From Casuarina equisetifolia (lineage: Eukaryota; Streptophyta; Magnoliopsida; Fagales; Casuarinaceae): a stretch of 64,000 nucleotides of DNA. The notes under the pieces were generated by a model, which saw only the letters and a program-made list of their open reading frames with translations, was not told the DNA's origin and did no database searches. Made by a program: the position numbers and the translations under genes. Positions 23,461 through 35,820 of this stretch are shown here, piece by piece; within the stretch, counting starts at the first letter, position 1, and each line of letters starts with the position of its first letter. The stretch spans positions 30,965,580 through 31,029,579 of the forward strand of contig CM052355.1 in the NCBI GenBank assembly GCA_028551475.1, read 5' to 3'.

Positions 23461-26229
23461 TAATCAATACGGAGATAATATTACTACACTTTACACCCTT
23501 GTTTGTAAATTCTACTCTTTGCTTTGTCATCTTTGTTTCCATCCAACAGATAATTGGAGGTTTGTGAAGTGCAAACTGGCCTTTCGGAGATTGTACATTT
23601 AGTGAAGACCTAAGCCTTCAGCAATAATGACAATGTACATGACGAGATATCAAAGAGAGATCCAACAATAGGTGGAAGAATCTCGTAAAGAAAGTTGAAA
23701 AGGAAAAAAATAAATTTCAATATTCCAACTCTTCAGCTTATGAAAAAAATTCTATTTTTAACTCCATTTTCAGTTAGGCCAATTCTTATAGGAGATTTTC
23801 ATAATTCTTTGTACATTCGGGAGGTGTATTTTGTTTTTTTTTTTTAATAGTGCACTATACACTTTTATGGCCGATGTGTTTATAGATGTATATCTTATGG
23901 GGGAAAATTTTGATTTATAAATATAATTAATGCAATCCTCAAGCATCGTTATCTATCACTATCTTGCATTTTTATAAGTAATTTTTTTCTTCAATTATCC
24001 TAATTGCAACATTGTATATCACATGAAATATAATTTAAATCTTAGTTCGGACATAAGTTTCTTCAAATGATTCAATGCAATTGGCGTAAGAGGATTATTG
24101 AATATTTTTTATATTGTCTAAAGATTCTCAACATAATTTCTTTAGATGAAAATTTGTGTCTTATAAGTGTTGAATTAGAAAAAAATAAAGATTTATGTAT
24201 TGGGTTACGAAAGGAGCCCACCCAGTAGCCGTTTTGGGCCAAATGCTAGACTCTAGAAGTTGCGCATTTTCAGAACCCACCCAATAGGCTCCATGCATGG
24301 AGCCTTAATTTGATTTGGAAGCTATGAGTTAAAGACACTAAATTTTAATATTTTGTTGTTACTTTAAATTTTTCTACAGTTTGGTTGTTAAAAATGTAAG
24401 GAAAACACAAAAAGGAAAACTAAGACGTCACTATAATGATTTGACTTTGAACCTGAATTTTTCTTCCAGGAATGACAGTCGAGGTGAAATATTTTTCTCC
24501 AAGGTTTCTACAAGTAGACTATGTGAATCAAGGCCCTCACACGTATGCAACTTAATGTTTCGCCCAACAATTTGACGCAATGCACAAGGGCCCAAATTAA
24601 AATGCTCTTGTTACAGTAAAGTGAGTCTCACTAGGTTGCTTTGCTATACATTTATGACGTGGCATTACCTAATTTGAGATGGAATGGAGCCATGATAAAG
24701 TGGATACAAGCCATGTCTTTGTAACACATTCATACACTATTAGTGAATTTTTTTATGTATTTTATAACATTTGACAAATCATTACAGTACAAAAAAGTTG
24801 AGCCTCCAAGAAAGATGAAATTTCTTTAATAATATGTATATAAAAATTTCTAGTTAGTAAGAGAATCAAATCTCTTTGATCTTGGTTGGTCATTTTACTA
24901 AAATGTTGAAAGAAATGTGTGTTCACTTTTATATTTATAAGTGAGTTGGATAAAGGTTATTTTCTCATCTTAATTGCCGTGAAATAAGAACACTTTGACG
25001 GAAAGAAAGATTCAATAATAAAGTTTTAACATTGTCACTACCATTAATACACTTTCCATGACCAAATATCACTATGGCATTTGCATTTTAGTATTTAAGG
25101 CAACTATACCGTAGCGTGGCATCTGGCAATTGCCTATTCGGGGCAATTATCATGTCTTACATGACATGCGGCAAACTAAAGATCTGATTTAGTTTGGTTT
25201 TGTCCTAATTCTTTTGACAATTAACCTAACTAGTTTGTGTTTACATGTAGCTTGACTAGAGTAGTTTGTATACACGTTTGGTATTTGATGAATCTAGGGT
25301 ACCATTTGGATTTGCTCTAATTTTGCATGCAAACACATCAAGTTAAGAACTATTCCTTATTTTAAAGGGCTCGGTGCCAAATATGGAAAATTTCAAACCA
25401 TATACAACTTGGTTAGTCCAATAGTGTTGTCAAGCATACTTTGTGACAAACAAATTTCAAGATAGTCGTATGGTTAAAACAACTCTATTCTAACTCCTTT
25501 TCAATTTGGACTTTTATTTAGTTTGCTTCAAAACATAAACCAGTTATCTTGTTTCACTTTCTAAACTCTACACTATTAATAGCTTAAAGTTTGTTTTTGT
25601 ACAACTAGAAAAGTGTATTGGTATTTAAAGGAATCTCATCTATGCTATTGTATGACATCCAAAATATAGATATAATAAGAAATCAAAATCTACAAAAAGA
25701 ACTTGAAAATGTTTATATAATGATTTAAGAATCAAAATGTTAGAAAAAAAAATGTTATCCTAACCAATTGTGAGTATTCATTTGTTAGATGAAAAATGTA
25801 ATAAATCGTCATAATTTAACCATCACACTCCTATATGGAACTAAAAAAAACAAAAGCAAAAACTCTAGATTTCCTCTCGCGTCAACCTTATTGAATCAAC
25901 TCATTAGTTGAATTATATCCAAGAAATTGAAACAACATAAAATAAAGGATTTGAATTGCAATTCTCTTTTGATTTCCTTAGCTTTTGATTTCAATTCTCC
26001 TTCTTGTGGTTTCTTTACTTTCTCCTTTTTTCCTTTTTTTTTTTTTTTTGGTGGGGTCGATACTTTTTTGGTCAATGCAAAGTGTTGATGTGCATATTAT
26101 AAGTTGAATGTTGCTAGTTGGCTTTGGTTGACTTGCCTTTGCATGAAACACAAGCCAAGGAGTTTTTCCCTTTTGATCATTTTCTCAGCAGGCTTTGTTG
26201 ACAATGGGGAAGGCTGAGATTGTGTCCGT
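23461..26229. other. AT-rich stretch; contains block D partner, otherwise nothing recognised
   Basis: About 25620-25800 is the inverted partner of 19055-19220. A short segment near 24475-24530 (GAAATATTTTTCTCCAAGGT) resembles part of block B (5425-5460). Nothing else could be assigned; frames are short and without similarity. Confidence 0.5.
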
Positions 26230-27675
26230 GTCACGGGAGTATTAGGGCTTCATACCTGGATTTTGGTTAGGACTGGGAAAATAGCCTGGTTGTTGGAATT
26301 TTTTTTTTTTTTCCTTCCTTTCTTTTTTGCTTTGGACGCGTGAAATCCAAGAAGGTCCGAATGAAAGAACCAAGCTTTCAAGAATGGGCCCACCCAACAA
26401 AGCCTGCAAATGAAGACTCGGGCCTAGTCTTTTTTTTAATGAAAGCCTACAGCTAAAGCACGACAAGCCTACCCATCATCAAAACAAGTCCAAGTTCATA
26501 CAGGATGGCTAAAAATCTGTTCAAATTCAAAGCCTTAAGAAAGTGGCTCCCTACGTGAAATCATGGAAAGGATCTGAGTCCATCCAAATAGCCCAGAAAA
26601 TGAAATCCCATCTAGCACCTAGGACATATAAATCAGCCCATATCCAAATGATGTTTAGCCGTCTAAAAGTAGTGGCCTATGATCCAGTAGAGAAGAAGGC
26701 TTTTCCAATGAAAGTTTTATATAAACAACCTTGGCCTTTCATCGTAAATCTATAAATGAAAAAAAAATAAAAAGGAATACTCCAATGTTTTGATATTTTT
26801 TCTTACAGTTAATCAAGGGCCCAAACGGAAACCGTAATTTACTCCAGCTTGTTCACGACTTCGGAAGATGGGTCCCCACAATCAAACAATCAACCCATCC
26901 AATCCACTCGATCAACTGTTCAATGCTATCCTCACCTATTTTATCCACTCGATCCTGCTTGATATGCTTGCAGCAGAGAAAGACTCTTTCTAAAGGCTCA
27001 AAAAATTGTAGAACAATAAAAGAACAAGAAAGCTTGACTGAGGAATGAAGTCAAGGGTGGAATGAATATATATTTGAAATCCCAATGAATGATTAGATTC
27101 CTGTCAAGACTCATGACTCTCTTTAAGCTTAGAAACCCAGATGACTCTTCCTTTACATATAAAGATAATTTAGTCAGCAATGGGAAACCACTTTGACTTC
27201 ATTACAGAAGATTCTGTTTATTTCTCAGCAAAGCAGAACCCAACATAATCTGCTTGTTGAAACCTTAGAGAAAAATATTTCCCCTCTGTTTCTTTCTCTG
27301 TCGCATCATCAAAATCACGTGGGGGAATGGCTTGCATCCTTGTAAAAGGGAGGAATTTTGACACATGGATGATAGAGGGAAAACTGTAAGTACCTAGGAG
27401 TGAGCAACATGATGATTAGTTGCCTTGGTGTTGAATCCGAGGAGTAAGTCGGGAGCAATGGGCAATGGAAGTGGCTGCACCTCTGGGCTCTTAGTCATGC
27501 ATGCTTATAATTTTTGAAGGCTAGCTGTTTGATTCCAAGTTTTTTGGTTCACTGCCTCTGGGAGTTCATTCACAACTTTTGCATACGATGAGGGTAACCT
27601 TTATACAGTAATCAGACAAGAAATATACAGCAAAAAGGTGGATGGTTTTCTTGTATTAAGAATTCTCTAAATGGT
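26230..27675 (-). repeat. Block B, right copy of an inverted duplication
   Basis: Reverse complement of 4982-6465, closely similar through its whole length. It contains the partner of the short proline-rich frame (27498-27394), a minus-strand frame at 27180-26998 matching 5526-5714, and a plus-strand frame at 26543-26755 matching 5977-6297. Confidence 0.75.
27394..27498 (-). CDS. Short proline-rich open frame, right partner
   Basis: ATG at 27498 (minus strand) opens 34 codons beginning MTKSPEVQPLPLPIAPD and ending at the same TAG as the left copy. It lacks four codons present at 5196-5312. It is not recognised, and coding status is uncertain. Confidence 0.25.
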   Translation of the reverse strand: MTKSPEVQPLPLPIAPDLLLGFNTKATNHHVAHS

Positions 27676-28600
27676 TTTTTCCTTTTTCTTTTTTGACCTA
27701 AAATTCCCATCGAACTTTGCTTGATTTAAAGTCCGAAACAACACCTTGTCCCAAAGCATGATTAAGTTATTCTACACATTTTTGACTTAGCAAAGAACGA
27801 ACTTTTCCTTTGTACAATTCACTTCCGAGGACATATCATTATACCAATTTGTATCGCTAATGAAACTGAATTCTGCATTATGTATATCTTTGTAAGCCAA
27901 GAAATCTGTTAGCAGTTATACCGCGGAAATGGTTGCCCCTGATCAACCTTAAACTCCCCAATCAAAACAATAAAGCTTAACCTAGAAAACCATAATTTGG
28001 AAGATCTGCCGCAAAATACACCAAGCAAGAGACGAATGCCATCAACCACACTTCAAATCGATATAAATTCACCACTGATCAATAATTTGTTAACATTTTC
28101 AGTTACATGTTATATTAAATACAATTTTAAGTAATAAAGTCTTGGCTTGTAAGTTAAAAATAATAAGTATTCCATTCAATGCTAATTTTTGTGATTCATG
28201 TTTATGATAATTTTTTCAAATTTTTAGTATTTGTGTGAATCAAGACAAAAGAAAATTTTAAAAGCCATAATGACCCATTTGGTAGAAAAAAAAAATTACA
28301 TTACTACGCTATAGTTTGCTCCTGTATATGCATATTGATTGATGAAATGCACGTAATTTGTGTATATTATTAAAATGTGAATTTGTGTTGGTTTAGATAA
28401 CACTCTTAAAAAAGAAAAAGCTACTATCAGTTTTTATTAATTATAAATTTTTTAATAGAATATGAAATTTAATGAACTAAACAGTGTTTCAGTATTGTAG
28501 AGACTTTTGCTCCTAAAGTTTTAGTTTGGTTTTTCCATTAAATGTATTTATTGTTAAAAGTAAGAAAAAAAGAAATTAGTCATGTGAAAGGATAGCATAT
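27676..28600. other. No recognised gene
   Basis: AT-rich spacer between right-hand block B and the first tandem unit. No exon, RNA gene or transposon end was found. Confidence 0.4.
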
Positions 28601-28997
28601 AATATTTATATTTACATGTTCCTATCAAATAAAAATTGCATATGACTTTGCCGCGCGCCCCCCACCAAAAACAAAAACCCAAAAACACCCCATTTTATTT
28701 TCCCTGAGAATGGCATATAATACCAATCGATAAAAATTCTTTCATTTATAGTACTATAAAATGAATGATAATACTGCGAAACATTTTTATGTGAAGTCTC
28801 ACCTATATTTTATCATTACTATTTCTCTTTTCTAATATGATGTCTCAGAAATAAAATGGAATTAGTAGAAAAGAACTTAAATATATGAAATTTCAAACGC
28901 ATTAGTTGAAAGATAAATTTAATTTTCTTTGGATCGCAAATTCTGCATTCAAAATTCAAATTCGAACCTTTAAAACGTCACTTCCTTAGTTCCATTT

Positions 28998-29177
28998 CCC
29001 TCACCGGCCCTCCTCCGGACATATCCTCTCTACCGAATCTCACATTTCTCAATCTATCCTACAACCAACTTTATGGTGAGGTTCCGAGCAGCTTTTGATC
29101 TCTCCATCCAAAACCTTCTAGACCTGTCTCACAACAATTTCACCGGTCCTGTGCCCCCTACGGTCCCCACACCTTAA
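28998..29177 (+). pseudogene. LRR receptor-kinase remnant, unit 1
   Basis: Corresponds to 44396-44573 of unit 2: CTCACCGGCCCTCCTCCGGA, then a stretch that in unit 2 reads LPNLTFLNLSYNQLYGEVPS. Here the frame is broken (GCTTTTGATC introduces a stop, and an extra base follows). Only the final repeat and a half remain. Confidence 0.65.
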
Positions 29178-30460
29178 AACTCAGATGATTAACTGGTTCG
29201 GTTGGAAGGAACCTGCCTTTAGCCATCGCTGAGCTCGCTCAAAGTCAATAAATGCAGCTCAAATTCACCTAATTATTCTTCGGATTGATGGAAGGCAGAT
29301 TGTTATGGTAATGTCGTACTTGTGTAAAAGATAAATATTTATAGAACTACATATTCTTTGCTACTACTTCCTTTCCCAATTCCCTGTTTTTCCCACATAA
29401 TATCTAACATGAAAATAATACATATGGCTTTTTTGCTCGAGGATTATGATATACCACCATTACTTAACTTGCTGATGGAATACCTTTAATTTCTAGTTCG
29501 CTTGTTGCTGATATTTTAATATTGTAATAAGATCCAAAGTCAATATCTTCAATTGAGATGCAACAAAGAGTATTTAGTTAAATTGGGGATTCAATTGAAA
29601 TTTGTACGCATTAGACAAAGAAATGAGATATAGTATCGGTGGATAGTGATGTAATCTAATCATATCCTAATTTATAAAATAAAAAAATCAAAATCAAAAC
29701 TTACTGTTGTTTTGAACTTTTCTTAGTTCGAAAATTACTACCTCAGTCAAATTTTTTATCTAGATAAATAATGGAATTATCCTTGCATACACACGTAAAC
29801 CTTGTAATCGATGCCACATATAGATGGATTGACATCTCATGTAGACCTATCAAATATAAAAAATTTAGTTTGTACTTTGAAACATACTGAAAGTACTTAA
29901 ACATTTGCGAAATTGAATCTTATAAACTCAAGTTGAGTTCGGTTTTTTCATTAAAGAAACTGAGTCTTATTCAAAATTGGCCTCATTCTATTGATATAAT
30001 TTTAACTTCATTATGAGAGTGTTTCAAGTATTCAAAAAGATTCAAAGAAATCATTTTTCTAAGATAATGTACATGTTTCCACTAGTTTTGATGGTGTATG
30101 TTTACATGTATAAATATATAAATTTATATAGGTATATTCTGTGATGCATATTAGGCTACAAAAACAAACTATGAAGGCAAGATATTCGGTACTAATTAAT
30201 TTTCAACTAATTATCTCTTTCATGTTTAAAAAAGTTATATTATTTGGTTTATATAATTGACTTAAGAGATAAAAATTACATTACTTACTTAGTAATTGAT
30301 ACTCTTTGTGTTATTGAATCATTTAATTAAATAGTTAACTTTTACTTGAAACAAATCAAATGAAAAAAGCTTGGAACATTCAATTGTTAACTCAGTTACG
30401 ATCATAACGATAGCCCATGTTATGGATTATATTTTGTATAGCTTTTACATTACATTTTTG

Positions 30461-30465
30461 GCAAT
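30461..30465 (+). repeat. Target site duplication, left (GCAAT)
   Basis: GCAAT here and GTAAT at 37493-37497 flank the LTR element; the empty site in unit 2 reads GTAAT at 45869-45873. One base has mutated. Confidence 0.8.
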
Positions 30466-32176
30466 TGATAACTTTATTTTATATAGAGTTATTGTTATTA
30501 TTTTAAGTCATATTTAATATATTTTTTATTAAATTATATTTTTATTTAATTGTATTTATGTATATTTTGTTATTTTATGCAGCAAACCTAAAATAGAAGA
30601 AAAATGAAGAAAAGAAGCACAAAACCAAAAGAAAATGAGAAAATAGAAGGAGAGCTAAAAAAGAGGGCTTTTATCAAGCTTGTGCAGGGCCGAATAAAGG
30701 TCTTTTATCGAGCATCATCTAGTGGGCAAAAGAAACCAGAGAGAAATGGGCTTGGATAGAGGCCATGGTGGGTTTTGGACGTAAAAGAGGCCATGCGTGA
30801 CAACATTGATGGGGTTTCGGGGCCGTGAGAGATCAAGCAAAAAGGAGAGAACAAAGAGAGATTGGAAAAAGAGAGAGAAAGGAGGATCGAGCAGTGACTA
30901 GAGAGCGGGAACTCGCCGAGACTTGGCCACGCGTGACAGCGTGGGTCCAGCAAAGATCGCGGCAGTCATGTGACAGCCGACTGCTGGTGTCTTTTCTGGT
31001 AAGAACCCATCTCCTGCATTGAAAGAGCATTTTTTGATCGTTTTTGGGTGATTTTTGGGGAAGAGAGAACAGATCCACAGTCCTAGAGCAATTTTCGACC
31101 TTTTTGTACCAGTTTCGCAGCGGTTTACGACGAAGAACGGCGAATGCCGTTCGAGTCTTCTCTGCTAGATCTACGTATTTCTGAGGCGGATTTGTGCGAT
31201 CTTTTTACAGATCTGCAACCTAGGCATCCGATCTACATTTCTGGAAGTTTTCGTGAAGACAGGTAGCAGACGGCAGCGCATGTCAATGGCACGTGGAGGC
31301 GTGTGTGAAAGCGTGTGACAGTGCGTGGCAGCATGGTTTTTCTTTTATTTCTTCATACAACTTCTTCTCAACCCCTAATGTGTAGATTTGTGCAGCCTTT
31401 TTATGATTTGAAGACATATTTGGTGACAGCTTAATGTTTTTAATTTACAAAATGTGTAGTTTAATTTCCTGCACTGTTCTAGTTTGTGTAAATATGTTGT
31501 TTTAGTTCAATTTGTTAGAGCTATGATGAATTTAATTACAATGGTATAAATGTTATGATTATTTATATTTTGTAAGATATTTAATGAATGTGAAATTACA
31601 TATTGCAGAGTTTAATACTTTTAGGTGATTAGTTACCATTTAAATAATATGATTTGCATGTTAGAGACCGACATGAGATAACATGTAGTTGCTTCTTATA
31701 ATATGCAATCATAGATTAATATGGATAGACATATACCATATGATTTATGTGGCTTTAGGTGTAAAATAAAATATTTATAAATTGTAATACACTTAGTTCA
31801 TTTAATTCATGGGTAGAAATACAGTGAGTTAATGAGTTAAATAGGTTTGCTATACCTAGACATAGAATAGTTAATAAATTAGGAAATTTTGCCATCACAT
31901 GAGTAGAATCAATCTTACAAGCATAATTAATTTACATTTGTATCTAGTAATTAAGTAAAATCGAATACTCTAGCATATTTCATTAATCAAGTTTAAGTTA
32001 AATTTAGTTCTTTAATCAATGTTTTACCATTTCGATTTGCTAGATAAGCTTTAGAAATTGTTCACCATTAGTACTTAATTAGTTTAGTAAACATCAATCT
32101 CTGTGGGATGATACTCATACTTATCATTATATTACTTGTTCGACATGTACACTTACATGTAGAATTTCACCAAACA
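30466..32176 (+). repeat. 5' long terminal repeat
   Basis: Starts TGATAACTTT, ends TTTCACCAAACA; 1,711 bp. It shares the general order of words with the 3' LTR but has many substitutions and indels, so the insertion is not recent. Frames on both strands at 30705-31078 are chance frames in the GC-richer middle of the LTR; matching ones occur in the 3' LTR. Confidence 0.9.
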
Positions 32177-32182
32177 AGTTTT

Positions 32183-32202
32183 TGACGCCATTGCCAAGGA
32201 TT
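32183..32202 (+). other. Primer binding site, tRNA-Asp type (diverged)
   Basis: TGACGCCATTGCCAAGGATT lies 6 bases behind the 5' LTR. Athila-like elements use TGGCGCCGTTGCCGGGGATC, the complement of the plant tRNA-Asp 3' end. The copy here departs from that at five or so positions. Confidence 0.75.
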
Positions 32203-32322
32203 GGTTGTTTTTACTACTTATTAATATTAATACCGAATAGTTTCTTAGTTTAATCTAGCTTTTGTTGCTTTTATTTTATTTTTACTTTTAACCTTGTATT
32301 TTGTTGTAGAGAGAAGATTAAG

Positions 32323-33944
32323 ATGGAGAACAATAATGGTACATGTAGACTTTTAAAAGATTATGCACCATCATTTTGGAATGCCATATCAAGCTTTCAG
32401 AGGCTTGCAAGTTAGACAAACATCTTTGAGATCAAGCCCGTGCTCATTAAGATGCTTCAAAAATCTATGCAATATAGTGGGCTACCAAATGAGGATCCAA
32501 ATCTCACATTGAAGCATTCATTGAATTTTGTGACATGATTGGAGATCATGGAGTTATAGAAGATGTTATCAGGGTGAGACTATTTCCATTTTCTCTTAGA
32601 GATATTGCTAAAAATTGGTTCTTTTCACTTCCTACAAGATTGATTACTACATGGGATGATTTGGCTCATAAATTTCTTGGTAAGTTCTTTCCTTTCACAA
32701 GATCTGCTAAATTGCGTAACGATATTTTTACTTTTGAGCAGATGAATAATGAATTATTGTATGAAGCTTGGGAAAAATTCAAGGAACTTCTGAGAAGATA
32801 TCCATATCATGGACTACCCTTTTGGTTACAAGTACAAACTTTCTATGATTGGTGTACTACAAATCTTCGTTTTGTAATTAACACAGCTGCAGGAGGGGAC
32901 TTCCATAGCAAAACACCAAAAGAGGCATTTAATTTTCTAGAGGAAGTGGTCTATTGAAAGACTACCGATGCATCAAGCAAGTGTAGTCCATGAAGTAGAT
33001 ATCTTCACCACAATGTGTGCACAATTGGAAGTGCTCGATAAAAAGATAGACAACCTAAGTATTCCAGTTGTGAGACATCATAGTAGAGCATGTGAATGTT
33101 GTGGTGGAGCACATGAGAGCACAAAATGTCAATTAGGTAATTCTTATGCTCATTATAATGATTATGCTAATTTTGTTGGGATTCCTAGTAGGTCACAAAA
33201 TGATCCTTACTCCAATGTGTACAATTTAGGATGACATAACCATCAAAATTTTTCATGGAGAAATCCAAATGAGATGAGACCGCAACCAACATTTGAGCAA
33301 ATAGAAGAGGAGAAGCCTAATTGGGAAGATTCAATTACCAAATTAGCCATTATCACCCAGAACTTTACGGAGGGGACTGAAGCAAAATTCATGATCAAGA
33401 AATGAGCTTTTAGAGACAAGAAGCTTTAATATGAAAATTATAGGTGTAAATGAGTCAATTGATCAACACAATCTCATAAAGTCAAGAGGGTCTTTTGCCT
33501 AATAATGTGGAGAAAAGCCCTATAGATGGCCCAGAGGCAATAACCTTAACATGTGGCAAGCAAGTAGAAGTTGACGTTGACAAGGAAATTTTTAAAGAAA
33601 TAGATAAGGATGTCAGCATGCAACCTGAGGAGGCACATAGGAGCAAGCTTGTTCCAGAAAATCCTATAACCTTTATGCCTCAAACTCCATCTACCCAGAG
33701 ATTTCAACAATGTGAAAAAGATAAGCAATTTTTGGAATTCCTTGATATATCTTTAAAATTGCACATTAACATTCCTTTTGCAAAGGCTCTAGTTCAAATG
33801 TCTAGTTATGCAGAATTGTTGAAAGAGATAACGGAGAACAAAAGGAAGTTGGAAGTATATGAGACGGTGGTGTTGATTCCAGAATGCTTAACCATTAAAC
33901 AACACAAGTTGTCTCCAAAATTGTTGGAGTTTCATCCTCGTTGA
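32323..33944 (+). pseudogene. Degraded gag of the Athila-like element
   Basis: The reading starts MENNNGTCRLLKDYAPSFWN and is broken by a stop after FQRLAS and a frame change near 32520. The longest piece (32535-32957) reads VRLFPFSLRDIAKNWFFSLP and LYEAWEKFKELLRRYPYHGL, the core capsid wording of plant Gypsy gag. At 33087-33130 a zinc knuckle reads CECCGGAHESTKC. A last open piece (33495-33944) carries AITLTCGKQVE, FLDISLKLHINIPFAKALVQ and SYAELLKEI, the gag-protease linker of Athila/Tat-type elements. Gag forms the particle that packages element RNA. With at least three stops the protein cannot be made whole. The aspartic protease that should follow is absent. Confidence 0.85.
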
Positions 33945-35800
33945 GTAGTAACGTGGAGGATTGTTTGGCTGAAAACTATAAAGCAAGCACTTCTTGGGAG
34001 GTAACCCAAGCATTTTGTTAGTAGTTTGGCTAGAAAACTGTCACCATATGCTCATCACAACTCTATTTTAACAACTTACAATCAGGGGAGTTTTCCTTGT
34101 TCCTTATTATTGCTTTATTTTCTTTTATTATTAAGGAGAATGCTTAATTTAAGTTTGGGGGTATTGCTGCTATTGTTGGAAGTATGTTGTTTTGTTGGGT
34201 TGTGTTAGAGGTTGTGTGTTGTGGAAGTTGTTGTTGCATTGGGAGTGTATTGGAAGTGTTTTTTGTTGTGTTTGTTGTGCTAGAAATGTTATGATGTGTT
34301 GTGGAGAAAATTTTTTGGTTTGTGTTAAAAGTTATGTTAGAAAGTCTATTTTTTGTGTAAAATCTTTTTCTTATGTTGGACCATGATTTCTATGATTGGA
34401 TTCTTTATTGTGCATTCTTGGCGATTCTTAGGGAGATGTAGATTTTGTTCAAACTTGCAATTGTGGTATGATGTAAGTGTGATTCTGATTATGTTGATTC
34501 ACTTATTAAGCACTAAAAGTCTGCATTTTCTTGAAATTGTGTGTACCTCTAGAGAACATTTATGTGAACTGTGTGATTTTCTTAAATCTCACCCATATAT
34601 TAGAATTTGCTTGATTTCCTTTTGAGGCAAAATCCTAGGTTGCATCTGACTAAGAAAATGATTTAGGCTATCTCTGGATCGATTGAGCCTTTCAAGCTAA
34701 CCTTGTCTACTTATCCCCAGTCACCCCTCTGAGCCTTGTTCTTATCTTAATTTTGTTGAATGACACTTGCACATATATCTCTTAGCCTTTTGATCAATTT
34801 GTCCTATTGTCCTATTCCCATGAACATATTGACTTCTTGTGTGTATAAGTTGATTTGATCATAAGAGAAGTTGAGGAGAACGATGTAGTATGGGAAGGAG
34901 TTGATTGAAATGATTATGTGCAGCATAGTATGTCACTTTTGTAAATGCCAAAAAAAAAAAAGCATTTGCTAAATCTCATTATCTTTTGTTAGATTCAAGT
35001 CACATAGTTCTTTAAAAGAGACCTCTAAGCATTGTTATTGAATATCATTGATAAGAGAGGATTAAGGTGGCTATGTGTAAATGCTTTTGTTTTTGCTTTG
35101 TAATTGTACACATGATTGTGGCTTTTGGATATTGTCAAAGTATGATTGGACAAGAAAGAATGAGACTAAGTGGTGGGAGAAAGATCATCTTCATGGAGTA
35201 AAAAGGTAGAAAGGGGCTAGAGTTTTGATGAGATCCTAGAAAGTAATGTGGTCATAGCTTATTTGAGCTTAACCCAGCCTTATATTACAAGCTTATGAAA
35301 GTCCTATTGATTCTTGATTAGATGATAGGCTTACATTAATGGAGAGATGAATGAAAAGCAAACCTATGAGGTTTGGTTAAAGATGTTGAGAGGTTGCATA
35401 TTAATGTGGATCTATTTAGAGTGCATGCAATTGAGAAAAAAATGCAAACTCATACACACATACACACATGGTTGACATGGTTAAGAGTCTATCTTACCTT
35501 ATAAACCAATTGCACTGTTGGATGAAAGTTATACTTTTCTTTGAATTGTTAAGTTGAGCAATTATAGGAGAATATCATGGAATGATTGGTTGTATGTGTT
35601 GTTTAGTTCTTTTGCTTGAGGACGAGCAAAATTTTAAGTTTGGGGGTATTTAGGTGAATATCATGGAGTGATTGGTGGTGTTGTTAGATTTTGTTGTTTA
35701 GTGCTTTTTGTGTGTAATTTCTTGTCCTTTTTTTGTGTAAATTTTTTTTTTTTATATTATCATAATGTGTTGTTTAGAGCTTTTGCTCGAAGACGAGCAA
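33945..35800 (+). other. 3' untranslated region of the Athila-like element
   Basis: Non-coding, T- and G-rich, with several short frames of no meaning (for example 34026-34625). The words AAGTTTGGGGGTATT at 34148 and 35637 are earlier copies of the final polypurine tract. A segment of roughly 170 bases ending in the tract is present twice (about 35590-35650 and 35765-35820). A perfect 7-bp hairpin, TTGCTCG-AAGA-CGAGCAA, lies at 35783-35800. Confidence 0.75.
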
Positions 35801-35807
35801 AACGTTA

Positions 35808-35820
35808 AGTTTGGGGGTGT
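35808..35820 (+). other. Polypurine tract
   Basis: AGTTTGGGGGTGT directly precedes the TGATAA start of the 3' LTR and is the expected primer site for plus-strand DNA synthesis. Confidence 0.75.

Noticed and set aside
30705..31078. Several overlapping frames on both strands
   Set aside because: They lie in the GC-richer part of the LTR and recur in the other LTR at 36010-36407; they are by-products of LTR sequence.
34026..34625. Three consecutive plus-strand frames rich in Leu, Cys and Val
   Set aside because: They lie in the 3' untranslated part of the Gypsy element and come from T/G-rich sequence; no envelope or other protein wording was seen.
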